Below are positions 8,598 to 15,995 of a DNA stretch of 64,000 nucleotides, in pieces; positions within the stretch are counted from its first letter, which is position 1, and every line of letters begins with the position of its first letter. This DNA is from Bryobacteraceae bacterium (GTDB lineage: Bacteria; Acidobacteriota; Terriglobia; Bryobacterales; Bryobacteraceae), in the NCBI GenBank assembly GCA_019752335.1, contig JAIEMJ010000009.1:1-64000 (forward strand), given 5' to 3'. The notes below the pieces were generated by a model. The model saw nothing but the letters and a program-made list of their open reading frames with translations, did not search any database and was not told the DNA's origin. The translations under genes and the position numbers were made by a program.

Positions 8598-9557
8598 GTG
8601 ACGCCTGTAGCCAATTCCCAACGCCGCTGGATGCCTTTCGCGCTGCGGATGGCCGCCTTCTACCATTTGACTTTGTTCGTGTTCATTTGGACGATCCCCA
8701 GTCTGCTCTCTAGTTCGGATGCCTCTCCAGCGCTGCTCGCTGCGGATTTTTGGCGGGCGCACGCGATTGGCACCTCCTTCGGCCTGGGTGTCGGGATGGT
8801 CCTGGCTTCCTTCAATCCGGTGCGGCAGTGGGCGGTGATTGCCACGGCGGCGTCCATGTGCTTGATGATGCTGCTGATTTCCGGACTGACGGCCGTGCGG
8901 CAGCCGCAATTGCTGCTGCCTTGGTGGCATCTTTTGTTTGGTTATGCGATCTGGCTGGTGCCCTTTGGCCTGATCCTGCATGACGCCTGGGAAGAGTTCA
9001 TCGGCCGCCAGCGGGTGGCTTGTCCGGAGATCCAGAGGATCGCGATGCGGTCTCGCACAAGTTTGGGTGTGTCGTTAGATGAACTCTCGCGGCTGTCGCC
9101 CGTGATGGTGATCTTCCTGCGCCATATGGGTTGCCCATTCTGCCGGGAAGCTTTGGCTGACTTGGCGGCGGTGCGTGGGCAAATTGAGCGCGACGGTACG
9201 CGGCTCCTGCTGGTACACATGGGGAGCGAGGAAGAACTGGTGGATCGCCTGGCGCCGGGCCTGAGCGACGTTCCGCGTTTGCCCGATCCGAATCAGGGGG
9301 TCTATCGTGCCTTCGGCCTGCGCCGGGGACGTCTGCTGGACGTGTTCGGGCCAATGGTGTGGTTCCGCTTTATCGAGTCGGCGTTGTTGCGCCGTCGGGG
9401 ATTTGGCGTGCAGAACGACATCTTCCAGATGCCGGGTGTTTTCATGGTTTACCACGGGCAGGTGATCCGCAGCTTCCGGCACCAGAAGATTTCTGACCGG
9501 CCAGACTACCGGTCCCTGGCGGATGAGGGTTCGCAACCGGAGTTTCAGGGCAGCTAG
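8598..9557 (+). CDS. Membrane protein with C-terminal thioredoxin-like (AhpC/TSA, SelL-like) domain
   Basis: A 319-residue fusion. Residues about 18-130 form four predicted membrane helices of a small integral membrane domain. Residues about 150-310 resemble the peroxiredoxin-like AhpC/TSA_2 (SelL-related) fold, with the redox motif C179-P-F-C182 following the strand VMVIFLRHMG. The start used is GTG; an internal ATG at codon 12 is an alternative that would keep all four helices. The M81 peptidase gene starts 2 bp downstream, so the two are probably co-transcribed. A role in thiol redox or electron transfer at the membrane is inferred; substrate and topology are unknown. Confidence 0.7.
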   Translation: MTPVANSQRRWMPFALRMAAFYHLTLFVFIWTIPSLLSSSDASPALLAADFWRAHAIGTSFGLGVGMVLASFNPVRQWAVIATAASMCLMMLLISGLTAVRQPQLLLPWWHLLFGYAIWLVPFGLILHDAWEEFIGRQRVACPEIQRIAMRSRTSLGVSLDELSRLSPVMVIFLRHMGCPFCREALADLAAVRGQIERDGTRLLLVHMGSEEELVDRLAPGLSDVPRLPDPNQGVYRAFGLRRGRLLDVFGPMVWFRFIESALLRRRGFGVQNDIFQMPGVFMVYHGQVIRSFRHQKISDRPDYRSLADEGSQPEFQGS

Positions 9558-9559
9558 GT

Positions 9560-11023
9560 GTGAAGATCGGCGTCGCGGCGATTCTGCAGGAAAGCAACAC
9601 GTTCTCGCCCGTGCGGACGCGCTACGCTGACTTTTCTCCCGTCTTTGGTAACGAAGCTTATCTGCGGCATGCCGGCAAGCTGACCGAGATGGGCGGCTTC
9701 ATCAATGTCCTCGAAAACGCTGCTGTCCCGATTGCGCCGATTTGCGCGGCCTGGGCGATTACCGCGAATCGTCTGGTGCGCGCGGACTTTCGCCGACTGG
9801 GCAAGGAGTTTGAGGCGCAACTCCGCCAAGCGGCTCCCGATGCTCTGTTACTCGCCATGCACGGCGCACAGACGGCCGAAGGCGAGGACGATGTCGAAGG
9901 CCACTTACTGACGCGGGCTCGCCAGGTAATGGGCCCCGACGCGCCCATTGTGGTCACTCTCGACTTACACGCCAACGTGACGGAGCGGATGGTTGCTTTG
10001 GCAAACGCCATTGTTGGATATCACACTTACCCGCATATCGACATGTTTGAGACCGGCCAGAAAGCGGCGGGGATGTTACTGCGTATGCTGGCTGGCGAAT
10101 TGCGGCCGGCCATGGCGATGCGGAAATTGCCGTTAATCGTGCCTGCCGAAAATGCGCAGACTTACCGCGGTCCCATGCACGAGTTAGTTCAGGACGCCGA
10201 AGCACTCGAAGCGCGAGGCGAAGCGGAAGCAATTTCGATTTTTCCGGTGCAGCCTTGGCTGGATATCGCGGAGATGGGCTGCGCCGTGGTGAGCGTGACG
10301 AATGGACGTCCCGCCGTGGCGCGGCGCCAAGCCGACTCCTTCGCCAAACGTCTTTGGCGCACCAGACGGCAGTACGACATTACCTTAACCCCGGTACCCG
10401 AGGCGATTCACGCGGCGTTGAGCATCGCGGGGCCCACCGTGCTCGCGGAAAGCTCCGATAGCACGGGTTCCGGGTCTCCCGGCGATAGCACCGGCGTGCT
10501 GAAGCACCTGGTGGAAGCGCCGCTCACTGGCCCAGCGGCAATATTCTTGGTGGATCCCGCCGCCGTCGCGAAGGCGATTACGGCCGGCATCGGTGCGACG
10601 GTGACGATGAAGGTGGGCGGCGCCTTCGATAAGCAGAATTCGCGGCCGGTGAAAGTGACCGGCGTCGTGAAGCTGATTTCCGATGGCCGCTGGACGGCGC
10701 GGGCACGGGGCTACAACACGGGCATCACGACGTGTATGGGCCGCGCCGTCGTACTCGAGGTGGGGCTGATACTGATTCTGCTGGCCGAGAAACCAGCCAT
10801 GACGGTGGACCCCGAGTTATTCCGCAGCCACGGCATAGATCCTACTTACTGCCAGATTGTCGTGGTGAAGTCGCCGAACGGATTCCGCGCGGAGTATGAA
10901 CCCATCGCCAAGCAGATCTTTCTCGTCGATACGCCAGGCGTGAGTACCGCTAACTTACAACAATTGCCGTTTAATCGGATCGCGCGGCCGATTTATCCCT
11001 TGGATCCGGACACGCGTTTCTGA
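9560..11023 (+). CDS. M81 family metallopeptidase (MlrC-like)
   Basis: A 487-residue protein with the diagnostic N-terminus of the MlrC/DUF1485 family (GVAAILQESNTFSP, from residue 4), the AMHGAQTAEGEDDVEGHLL block and the metal-binding DLH (D135, H137) followed by GYHTYPHID (H155, H159). A C-terminal MlrC domain starts near residue 290. MlrC cleaves linearised microcystin, but most homologues sit in bacteria with no microcystin exposure and probably hydrolyse other small peptides or amides. The start is GTG. No signal peptide is visible, so it is likely cytoplasmic. It uses TTA leucine codons at least nine times, unusual for this GC-rich sequence. Its 3' end overlaps the convergent M23 gene by 31 bp. 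Confidence 0.85.
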   Translation: MKIGVAAILQESNTFSPVRTRYADFSPVFGNEAYLRHAGKLTEMGGFINVLENAAVPIAPICAAWAITANRLVRADFRRLGKEFEAQLRQAAPDALLLAMHGAQTAEGEDDVEGHLLTRARQVMGPDAPIVVTLDLHANVTERMVALANAIVGYHTYPHIDMFETGQKAAGMLLRMLAGELRPAMAMRKLPLIVPAENAQTYRGPMHELVQDAEALEARGEAEAISIFPVQPWLDIAEMGCAVVSVTNGRPAVARRQADSFAKRLWRTRRQYDITLTPVPEAIHAALSIAGPTVLAESSDSTGSGSPGDSTGVLKHLVEAPLTGPAAIFLVDPAAVAKAITAGIGATVTMKVGGAFDKQNSRPVKVTGVVKLISDGRWTARARGYNTGITTCMGRAVVLEVGLILILLAEKPAMTVDPELFRSHGIDPTYCQIVVVKSPNGFRAEYEPIAKQIFLVDTPGVSTANLQQLPFNRIARPIYPLDPDTRF

Positions 11024-11859
11024 GCCGTCTTTTTCCTGGCGACTGGTTTTCGTGCCGGAGATTCCGCGCAGGCATTTACCGTAATCCACTTACGCGGATT
11101 TACCGCGACGCCGCCGACAAATAATCCCCAGTGTAAGTGTGGACCCGTGGCAAAGCCGGTACTGCCCACGTAGCCTACGATGTCCCCGGCCTGTACGGTG
11201 GCGCCTTCGGTGGCGGCGATTTTCGAAAGGTGAAGGTACATCGAGGTGAAGCCTTGGCCATGGTCCACGCCGACAGTGCCGCCGGTGTAATTCCACATAT
11301 GGGCAATCTTGACGACGCCCGCTGCGGTGGCCTTAACGGGCGTGCCGCTGGGGGACCGCAGGTCCAGCCCGCGATGGAAATTGCCGCTGGGCTTGCCGTG
11401 GTAGTAGCGCTGGACGCCGTAGGGCGAGTTCATGCATTCGGGAGTGGGCGCGCGCAGGGGCTCGGTCCAAAGGCGCTCTTCGCCAGTGTGGTTGAGGAAG
11501 GTCTGGATGCTTTCTACCTCGCCGGGTGCCGGTTTCAATGAGGTCATGGCCGAGGTGGTGGCGATGTTTTGGATGGGGAACCTGGCGTCGCGGACTTCGA
11601 TGGTTTGCGTGAAGAGGACCTTGCCGTCCGCGCTGGTGATCTTGAGTGGATACTGGCCCGGCGCGAGGGTGGCGGGGACGGGGACGAGTCCGGCGAGTCC
11701 GGTGGGGTGAGCAAAGAGGCGTAGTTTCTTGTCGGCGAAGGCGGCGTAGGTTTCGCCGGCGGGATTGCCCGTCACGCGCAAGGTATCGCCTTGCTCCACG
11801 GAATTGGGCACTTGAAACGTAGGGTCAATCGCGAGGACGAACAGGATCGAGAGCAACAC
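10993..11859 (-). CDS. M23 family metallopeptidase (secreted peptidoglycan endopeptidase)
   Basis: Secreted 288-residue protein. It has a hydrophobic signal (1-13), an N-terminal beta-rich domain that may bind the wall or block the active site (about 14-110), and a LytM/M23 catalytic domain with HRGLD (His and Asp zinc ligands, near 172) and HLHWG (near 248). The C-terminus is a basic tail rich in Lys and Arg. The start is GTG. The most likely activity is hydrolysis of peptidoglycan cross-bridges; since both zinc motifs are intact, it is probably an active enzyme rather than a degenerate EnvC-type activator. It is divergent from the RraA-like gene, with 19 bp between starts. Confidence 0.88.
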   Translation of the reverse strand: MLLSILFVLAIDPTFQVPNSVEQGDTLRVTGNPAGETYAAFADKKLRLFAHPTGLAGLVPVPATLAPGQYPLKITSADGKVLFTQTIEVRDARFPIQNIATTSAMTSLKPAPGEVESIQTFLNHTGEERLWTEPLRAPTPECMNSPYGVQRYYHGKPSGNFHRGLDLRSPSGTPVKATAAGVVKIAHMWNYTGGTVGVDHGQGFTSMYLHLSKIAATEGATVQAGDIVGYVGSTGFATGPHLHWGLFVGGVAVNPRKWITVNACAESPARKPVARKKTAQKRVSGSKG

Positions 11860-11878
11860 CCGTTAGTTTGGCATAATC

Positions 11879-12595
11879 GTGGCGATGGTATCACTACTAC
11901 TTCTCGTGGCCGGCGCGCTGACGGCGGACGACGCCTTGCTGGAGGGTTTTCGCAGAACGACCGTGGCGAGCGTCGCCGACGCGGTGGATCAAATCACCGG
12001 CCAACGCGGTTTTCTCTCGCACGACATGCGGCCGCGCATTATCGGCCCCAATATTCCCGATCGCTTCGTGGGCCGCGCCACCACCGCGCTGCTGCGCGCG
12101 ACGACCAAGGAGAAGGCTTCGGCGCAACTGAGCGCGAAGCATTCGGTGGAGATGATCGACAACGCCGCGCCTGGCTCGGTCGGGATCATCGTGGTGGAGA
12201 ATAGCCTCGACGTCGCGGGGATGGGCGGCCTGATGGCGACCGCGGCGAGCGCGCGCGGTATGGCCGGCATCCTGATCGACGGCGGCCTGCGGGATCTGGC
12301 CGAGATCCGCGCGCTCGGCTTGCCCGTCTTCTCGCGTAGTGTGGTGCCGTCGTCGAGTGTCAGCCGTTGGGCCAGCGTCGCGCGAGATATTCCGGTAACC
12401 TGCGCCGGCGTGGTAATCATGCCGGGCGACGTGATCGTGGCGGGCGAGGACGGCGTGGTCCGTGTGCCGGCGGCGCGCGCGGCGGAGGTGCTGAAGCGCG
12501 CGCAGGAGATCGATATTCGCGAAGGCAGCATGGTGCCGGAGATCAAGAAGAACCGGTCGTTAGGGAAGACGGTGGAGCAGTTCAAGCGGATTTAA
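11879..12595 (+). CDS. RraA-like protein (HMG/CHA aldolase or demethylmenaquinone methyltransferase-like fold)
   Basis: A 238-residue RraA-fold protein. The family core is visible: an SVADAVDQ segment near residue 30, the GGLMATAASARGMAGILIDG block near 118 containing the loop that binds a metal and an oxo-acid in aldolase members, and a GD-VAGEDGVVRVP segment near 180. Some family members are class II aldolases for 4-hydroxy-4-methyl-2-oxoglutarate; others inhibit RNase E. Sequence alone does not decide between these. Unusually, the GTG-initiated N-terminus reads as a hydrophobic signal-like segment (MVSLLLLVAGALTADD), suggesting possible export. Confidence 0.78.
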   Translation: MAMVSLLLLVAGALTADDALLEGFRRTTVASVADAVDQITGQRGFLSHDMRPRIIGPNIPDRFVGRATTALLRATTKEKASAQLSAKHSVEMIDNAAPGSVGIIVVENSLDVAGMGGLMATAASARGMAGILIDGGLRDLAEIRALGLPVFSRSVVPSSSVSRWASVARDIPVTCAGVVIMPGDVIVAGEDGVVRVPAARAAEVLKRAQEIDIREGSMVPEIKKNRSLGKTVEQFKRI

Positions 12596-12630
12596 CCACT
12601 CAGACCGCGTCGGTGATTTTTTGCAGGTGT

Positions 12631-13350
12631 TCAACGTGCTACGTGGCCGTCCAGCGGAACGCCGAGCCTGCCGCGGACCCGTTCCACCAATGCGCGGCGC
12701 GTTGCCCTCACCGTGGCGTTGGCCTCCAGCGCAGCCTGCAAGGTTTGCACCTGTGCCACATCCGGATGACCGGACAGGAAGGGCGGCGACGGGTTGTACT
12801 CCATCTGGAGTTGGATGAGCCGGGCTTCTGCCTCACCTCGTAGCTCGGCCGCGAGTTGTAGGGCGAAGTCGATGCCTGCGGTCACGCCTCCGCCGGTAAT
12901 CCGGTTCCGGTCGACGACGATTCTGTCCGCGCACGCGATGGCTCCGAGCGCCGGAAGGAATTCGAGCGACGCCCAATGGGTAGTTGCCCGGTAACCTCGC
13001 AGCAATCCCGCCGCACCCAACACCAGCGCGCCGGTGCAAACGCTCGCGACGAAACGCGCCCCTTGCGCTTGACGGCGCAAAAAGGCCAGCACTTCGAGGT
13101 CTTCCATCAAGGCCGCCACGCCCGGGCCACCTGGCACCATGAGTAAATCCATTTGCGTCGCCTGAGCAAACGTCCCGGTCGGCAGCAACGTGAGACCCCG
13201 ATCACTGAGAATGGGCTCTACCGTTTTCCACGACAGATGAACTCTGGAATTCGAGAGACGGCTGAGCACTTCGTAGGGCCCGGTCAGGTCCAATTGAGTC
13301 AGGCCGGGGAAGACCAATAGACCGATCTGCAGTGGGTACTCGTTCGGCAT
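12631..13350 (-). CDS. DJ-1/PfpI family protein (isonitrile hydratase-like)
   Basis: Class I glutamine-amidotransferase-like protein of about 239 residues. The nucleophile elbow SVCTGALVLGAAGLL carries the catalytic Cys, preceded by a VPGGPG segment. A TTHW segment follows, as in isonitrile hydratases and the GlxA N-terminal domain. There is no C-terminal AraC helix-turn-helix, so this is an enzyme-like member rather than a regulator. I chose the ATG at 13350 because the longer reading begins with TTG and adds nine residues not typical of the family. The reaction is uncertain among isonitrile hydration, glyoxalase and amidase activities. Confidence 0.82.
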   Translation of the reverse strand: MPNEYPLQIGLLVFPGLTQLDLTGPYEVLSRLSNSRVHLSWKTVEPILSDRGLTLLPTGTFAQATQMDLLMVPGGPGVAALMEDLEVLAFLRRQAQGARFVASVCTGALVLGAAGLLRGYRATTHWASLEFLPALGAIACADRIVVDRNRITGGGVTAGIDFALQLAAELRGEAEARLIQLQMEYNPSPPFLSGHPDVAQVQTLQAALEANATVRATRRALVERVRGRLGVPLDGHVAR

Positions 13351-13377
13351 GATGGAGAGACTAACCCAAGCGGCCAA

Positions 13378-13596
13378 TCATCGCGGCAAGCCTCGTTCGT
13401 CGTAGAGTTCCTGATCGAAATCACGGGTGAGCCATTCCCGCGAAGCATGGGTGGCGCAGCGGCGCCCAACTTCCATCAGCTCTTCCGGCATGCCCACGCG
13501 GAACTTCTGCCAATGCAGTCCGTCGAGCCGATGTTCCAGCGTGGCTGCCACCGGGCCGGTAGTCGATACCCGATCATTCTTGCTGTTGAGGGCCAT
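13378..13596 (-). CDS. Hypothetical small protein
   Basis: A 72-residue, largely hydrophilic protein with no signal or membrane segment. It lies 27 bp upstream of the PfpI-like gene on the same strand and could be its operon leader. The central part is rich in charged residues and contains two Trp residues. No family recognised; composition looks coding, but confidence is limited by the small size. Confidence 0.4.
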   Translation of the reverse strand: MALNSKNDRVSTTGPVAATLEHRLDGLHWQKFRVGMPEELMEVGRRCATHASREWLTRDFDQELYDERGLPR

Positions 13597-13645
13597 ATTC
13601 TGCCTTTTTCCAAGCTAGCAGAAATCGTAGTGCCGTGAGGCGCGG

Positions 13646-14494
13646 CTACCGGACCGAGCGCTTTCGTAGCTGCATCTCAATGGGGCCCGTGCCAATGAAG
13701 TTTCCCTTCAGCGTGAGGTCGACCCCGGCGAGCCTATAGTCGCCTTCGAAGATCCGCTTGCCTTTGCCGAGCCAACGCTCGAAGACCACGACCCTGCGCG
13801 AAGCCGGATCGACTTCGAAGTGATGCCGTTCCAGCTTCCCCGACGGCATTTTGAAGGCGGCCCAGAAGGCGCGGTTGTATTCGAAATAGATGGTGCGCGG
13901 AAGCCCGGCACCGGCCGACTCCGGGATCACGACGCCCACGTCCCAAGTCCCATCGATCGGCGTGGGCCTGCGGTTGTTGTAGTTGGCGACCCAATAGGTG
14001 ATTCCGCTGGCGAGCACCAGCATGGCCACGCGCACCGCCCATTCGGCGGCGGATCGTGCCCGGTGGTTGGCCGGGGCCCCCGAGGCGCTTGGCTTAGGGA
14101 AGAGGAGCGCACGCAGTGCGGATGCATGACGGGCGATCACCCCGCAAACCGCGATCAGAAGAACCATGGCGGTGATGGTGGCGCCGAGGTCGACCCCGTA
14201 GCAGAGATCGACGGCGACGATGTTGACGAGCATCGGGGCGAGGATGCAGGCGCCGAGTAGCGCGGTTCGCTGAAACGTCAGCAGCAAGGCTCCCATGATC
14301 TGCGTCAACGCGATGCAATTGCCGTATACGGCCGAGTAGCCAAAGAAATACCACGTAAGCCAGAAGCCACTTACCTGACCCATGGGCTTGTCGAGCTCGG
14401 AATCGAGAATCGTGAACTGAGATCCATTGATTTTCGCGAATCCGTACGTCATCAAGACAAACGCGGTGGCAAAACGAACGAAACGGTAGCCCAT
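13646..14494 (-). CDS. DoxX-like integral membrane protein with C-terminal soluble domain
   Basis: A 282-residue membrane protein. Residues 1-125 contain about four hydrophobic helices in a DoxX-like arrangement (FVLMTYGFAKINGSQF near residue 12). A fifth helix lies near 150-170, followed by a beta-rich extracytoplasmic or cytoplasmic domain (about 180-282). The start is 4 bp after the end of the preceding gene, so it probably belongs to the sigma-factor operon. The biochemical role is not known; DoxX-family proteins are linked to redox and sulfur metabolism in some organisms, but that cannot be transferred here with confidence. Confidence 0.65.
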   Translation of the reverse strand: MGYRFVRFATAFVLMTYGFAKINGSQFTILDSELDKPMGQVSGFWLTWYFFGYSAVYGNCIALTQIMGALLLTFQRTALLGACILAPMLVNIVAVDLCYGVDLGATITAMVLLIAVCGVIARHASALRALLFPKPSASGAPANHRARSAAEWAVRVAMLVLASGITYWVANYNNRRPTPIDGTWDVGVVIPESAGAGLPRTIYFEYNRAFWAAFKMPSGKLERHHFEVDPASRRVVVFERWLGKGKRIFEGDYRLAGVDLTLKGNFIGTGPIEMQLRKRSVR

Positions 14495-14498
14495 GGCG

Positions 14499-15437
14499 TT
14501 ATTGCGGTTCCAGCGAATTGGCCATTGCGGCGGCTTGGGAAGGGTCCCGGCCCGTCAGGGTAAAGAGTTGGCCTCCTTCGGTCCATTGCAGGGTGAAGGC
14601 TTGGCCGGCTGGCGTCGGCTTGTAGCGGACGAGCGTACCCGTTCCATTAAGAAGGGGGATGATGCTGACATCGAGTGTCGACTCATCGAAGGGCAGAAAC
14701 AGTGAGGGCGCCACGGGAAGCTGTTCGCGAAGCGCACGCGCATCGGCGGGCGAGAGCCCGATCAGGCGGAGTGAGAACTCGGTGTACTCACTAAGATTCA
14801 CTCCCGCCGGTAGTTCCAGCGCGGGAGGATTCTGCTGAATCAGAAAGACGCACGCGTCCCACGGGCCAATCAGACGCGGACAGTGCCCGTAGTGAGTGAG
14901 GACGGCGGGTCCGCGCCAGCGGATCGCGACGGTGCCGCCGTCGAGCGCGGCGGGGAAAGCAATAGGCGGGGCGCGGCGCGCCGTTAGCGCGGCCTCGATC
15001 CTGGCGCGATCGATGGTGCGTTCCACCGCAGGGTAGTGTTCCACCCGGAAACTCGGCTCATAGGCGCTAAGCTGCGGCGAGCGGAGGATGCGGACGCGAT
15101 AGCCGGCCTGCGCGCTGGCTTCCCCGGCGTTGGCGGCGTGGCTCGCTCTCACTTGCTTGGCCGGGAACAGCGGGAAAACGTTCGGCAGCATGAGTTCCAT
15201 GGGTAGTTGCCCAGCCGGGTAGCGCAACGGGACTACTTTGCGGATCTCGAAGAGGGACAGCGCTTGCTCCGCAATCAGCACGGAGGCGAGGCTGGCGAAC
15301 GCCGCGACGGGCCAGTACCAGATACGGCGATGAGGACGGGCCGGCTGCGCGGCGTGGACGCGGGTGAGGGCGGCCTCAATGTTGAGCCCTTGCGGCTCAT
15401 CGTCCAGCAGTTGCAAGAGGCGGTCAGGCGGTTCCAT
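14499..15437 (-). CDS. Putative membrane-bound anti-sigma-factor-like protein
   Basis: A protein of about 312 residues encoded directly downstream of the ECF sigma factor and overlapping it by 14 bp. It has a short N-terminal cytoplasmic part (about 1-45), one membrane helix (about 40-65) and a large extracytoplasmic C-terminal domain of unknown fold. This layout (sigma gene, overlapping gene, single membrane span) is that of an anti-sigma factor, but the N-terminal region is short and I cannot see a classical zinc anti-sigma HxxxCxxC motif. The ATG at 15437 is preferred over a TTG eight codons upstream. Function is inferred from context. Confidence 0.6.
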   Translation of the reverse strand: MEPPDRLLQLLDDEPQGLNIEAALTRVHAAQPARPHRRIWYWPVAAFASLASVLIAEQALSLFEIRKVVPLRYPAGQLPMELMLPNVFPLFPAKQVRASHAANAGEASAQAGYRVRILRSPQLSAYEPSFRVEHYPAVERTIDRARIEAALTARRAPPIAFPAALDGGTVAIRWRGPAVLTHYGHCPRLIGPWDACVFLIQQNPPALELPAGVNLSEYTEFSLRLIGLSPADARALREQLPVAPSLFLPFDESTLDVSIIPLLNGTGTLVRYKPTPAGQAFTLQWTEGGQLFTLTGRDPSQAAAMANSLEPQ

Positions 15438-15939
15438 AGCGTTGGCGGTACTCCTTTTCAAAAGATTTTTCGGCGCGGGCTAGCATCGTGCCGATGCTGG
15501 ATTCCTTGAGGTGAAGGGCGACCGCGATCTCCTGGTAGGTCCAGCCTGCAAGCCGGGCCACCAGCAGTTGCGCATCGCGCGGGTGTAGCGCCGCCAGCGT
15601 ACCGCGGACGCGGGCCCGTTGATGCTGGCGCTCCGGATCGTGCGCGCTGCCGGCGGCCGGCGCCACCGCCGCCTCCCGTTCGCGCCGCCGCCGATCAGCC
15701 CGCAGCCGGTCGATCGCCGCGTTCAAGGTGGACCGCCGCAGCCAGGCTACGGGGTTCGGCGGTGGACGCTGGGCGTGGAGCAGCCGCACAAAAACATCAG
15801 AAGCGATTTCCTCTGCCGCCGAGGGATCGCCCGTGACACGGATGGCGATGCGGACCAGCGCGGGATAGTGAGCCCGGAACAGATCGTCAAACGAAGCGTC
15901 GGCGCATTCCGTTGCGGCAGTGGTCCGCGAAAGGAGCAT
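15424..15939 (-). CDS. ECF-type RNA polymerase sigma-70 factor
   Basis: A 171-residue sigma factor with region 2 (FDDLFRAHYPALVRIAIRVT, then AEEIASDVFVRLL and a PVAWLRR segment, residues about 18-75) and region 4 (RDAQLLVARLAGWTYQEIA, near 125, the -35-recognition helix-turn-helix). Region 3 is absent, as expected for the extracytoplasmic-function group. A much longer in-frame reading extends upstream to 16374, but that part is antisense to the ADOP permease gene and has shadow composition, so I place the start at the ATG at 15939. It overlaps the downstream putative anti-sigma gene. Downstream of the ADOP gene by 56 bp, it may be co-transcribed with it. Confidence 0.85.
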   Translation of the reverse strand: MLLSRTTAATECADASFDDLFRAHYPALVRIAIRVTGDPSAAEEIASDVFVRLLHAQRPPPNPVAWLRRSTLNAAIDRLRADRRRREREAAVAPAAGSAHDPERQHQRARVRGTLAALHPRDAQLLVARLAGWTYQEIAVALHLKESSIGTMLARAEKSFEKEYRQRYGTA

Positions 15940-15995
15940 TGGCGAGGGCGTCACACGAGAATGACGGCGCCGGGAGGCGTTTTGTGACAGCCGCT

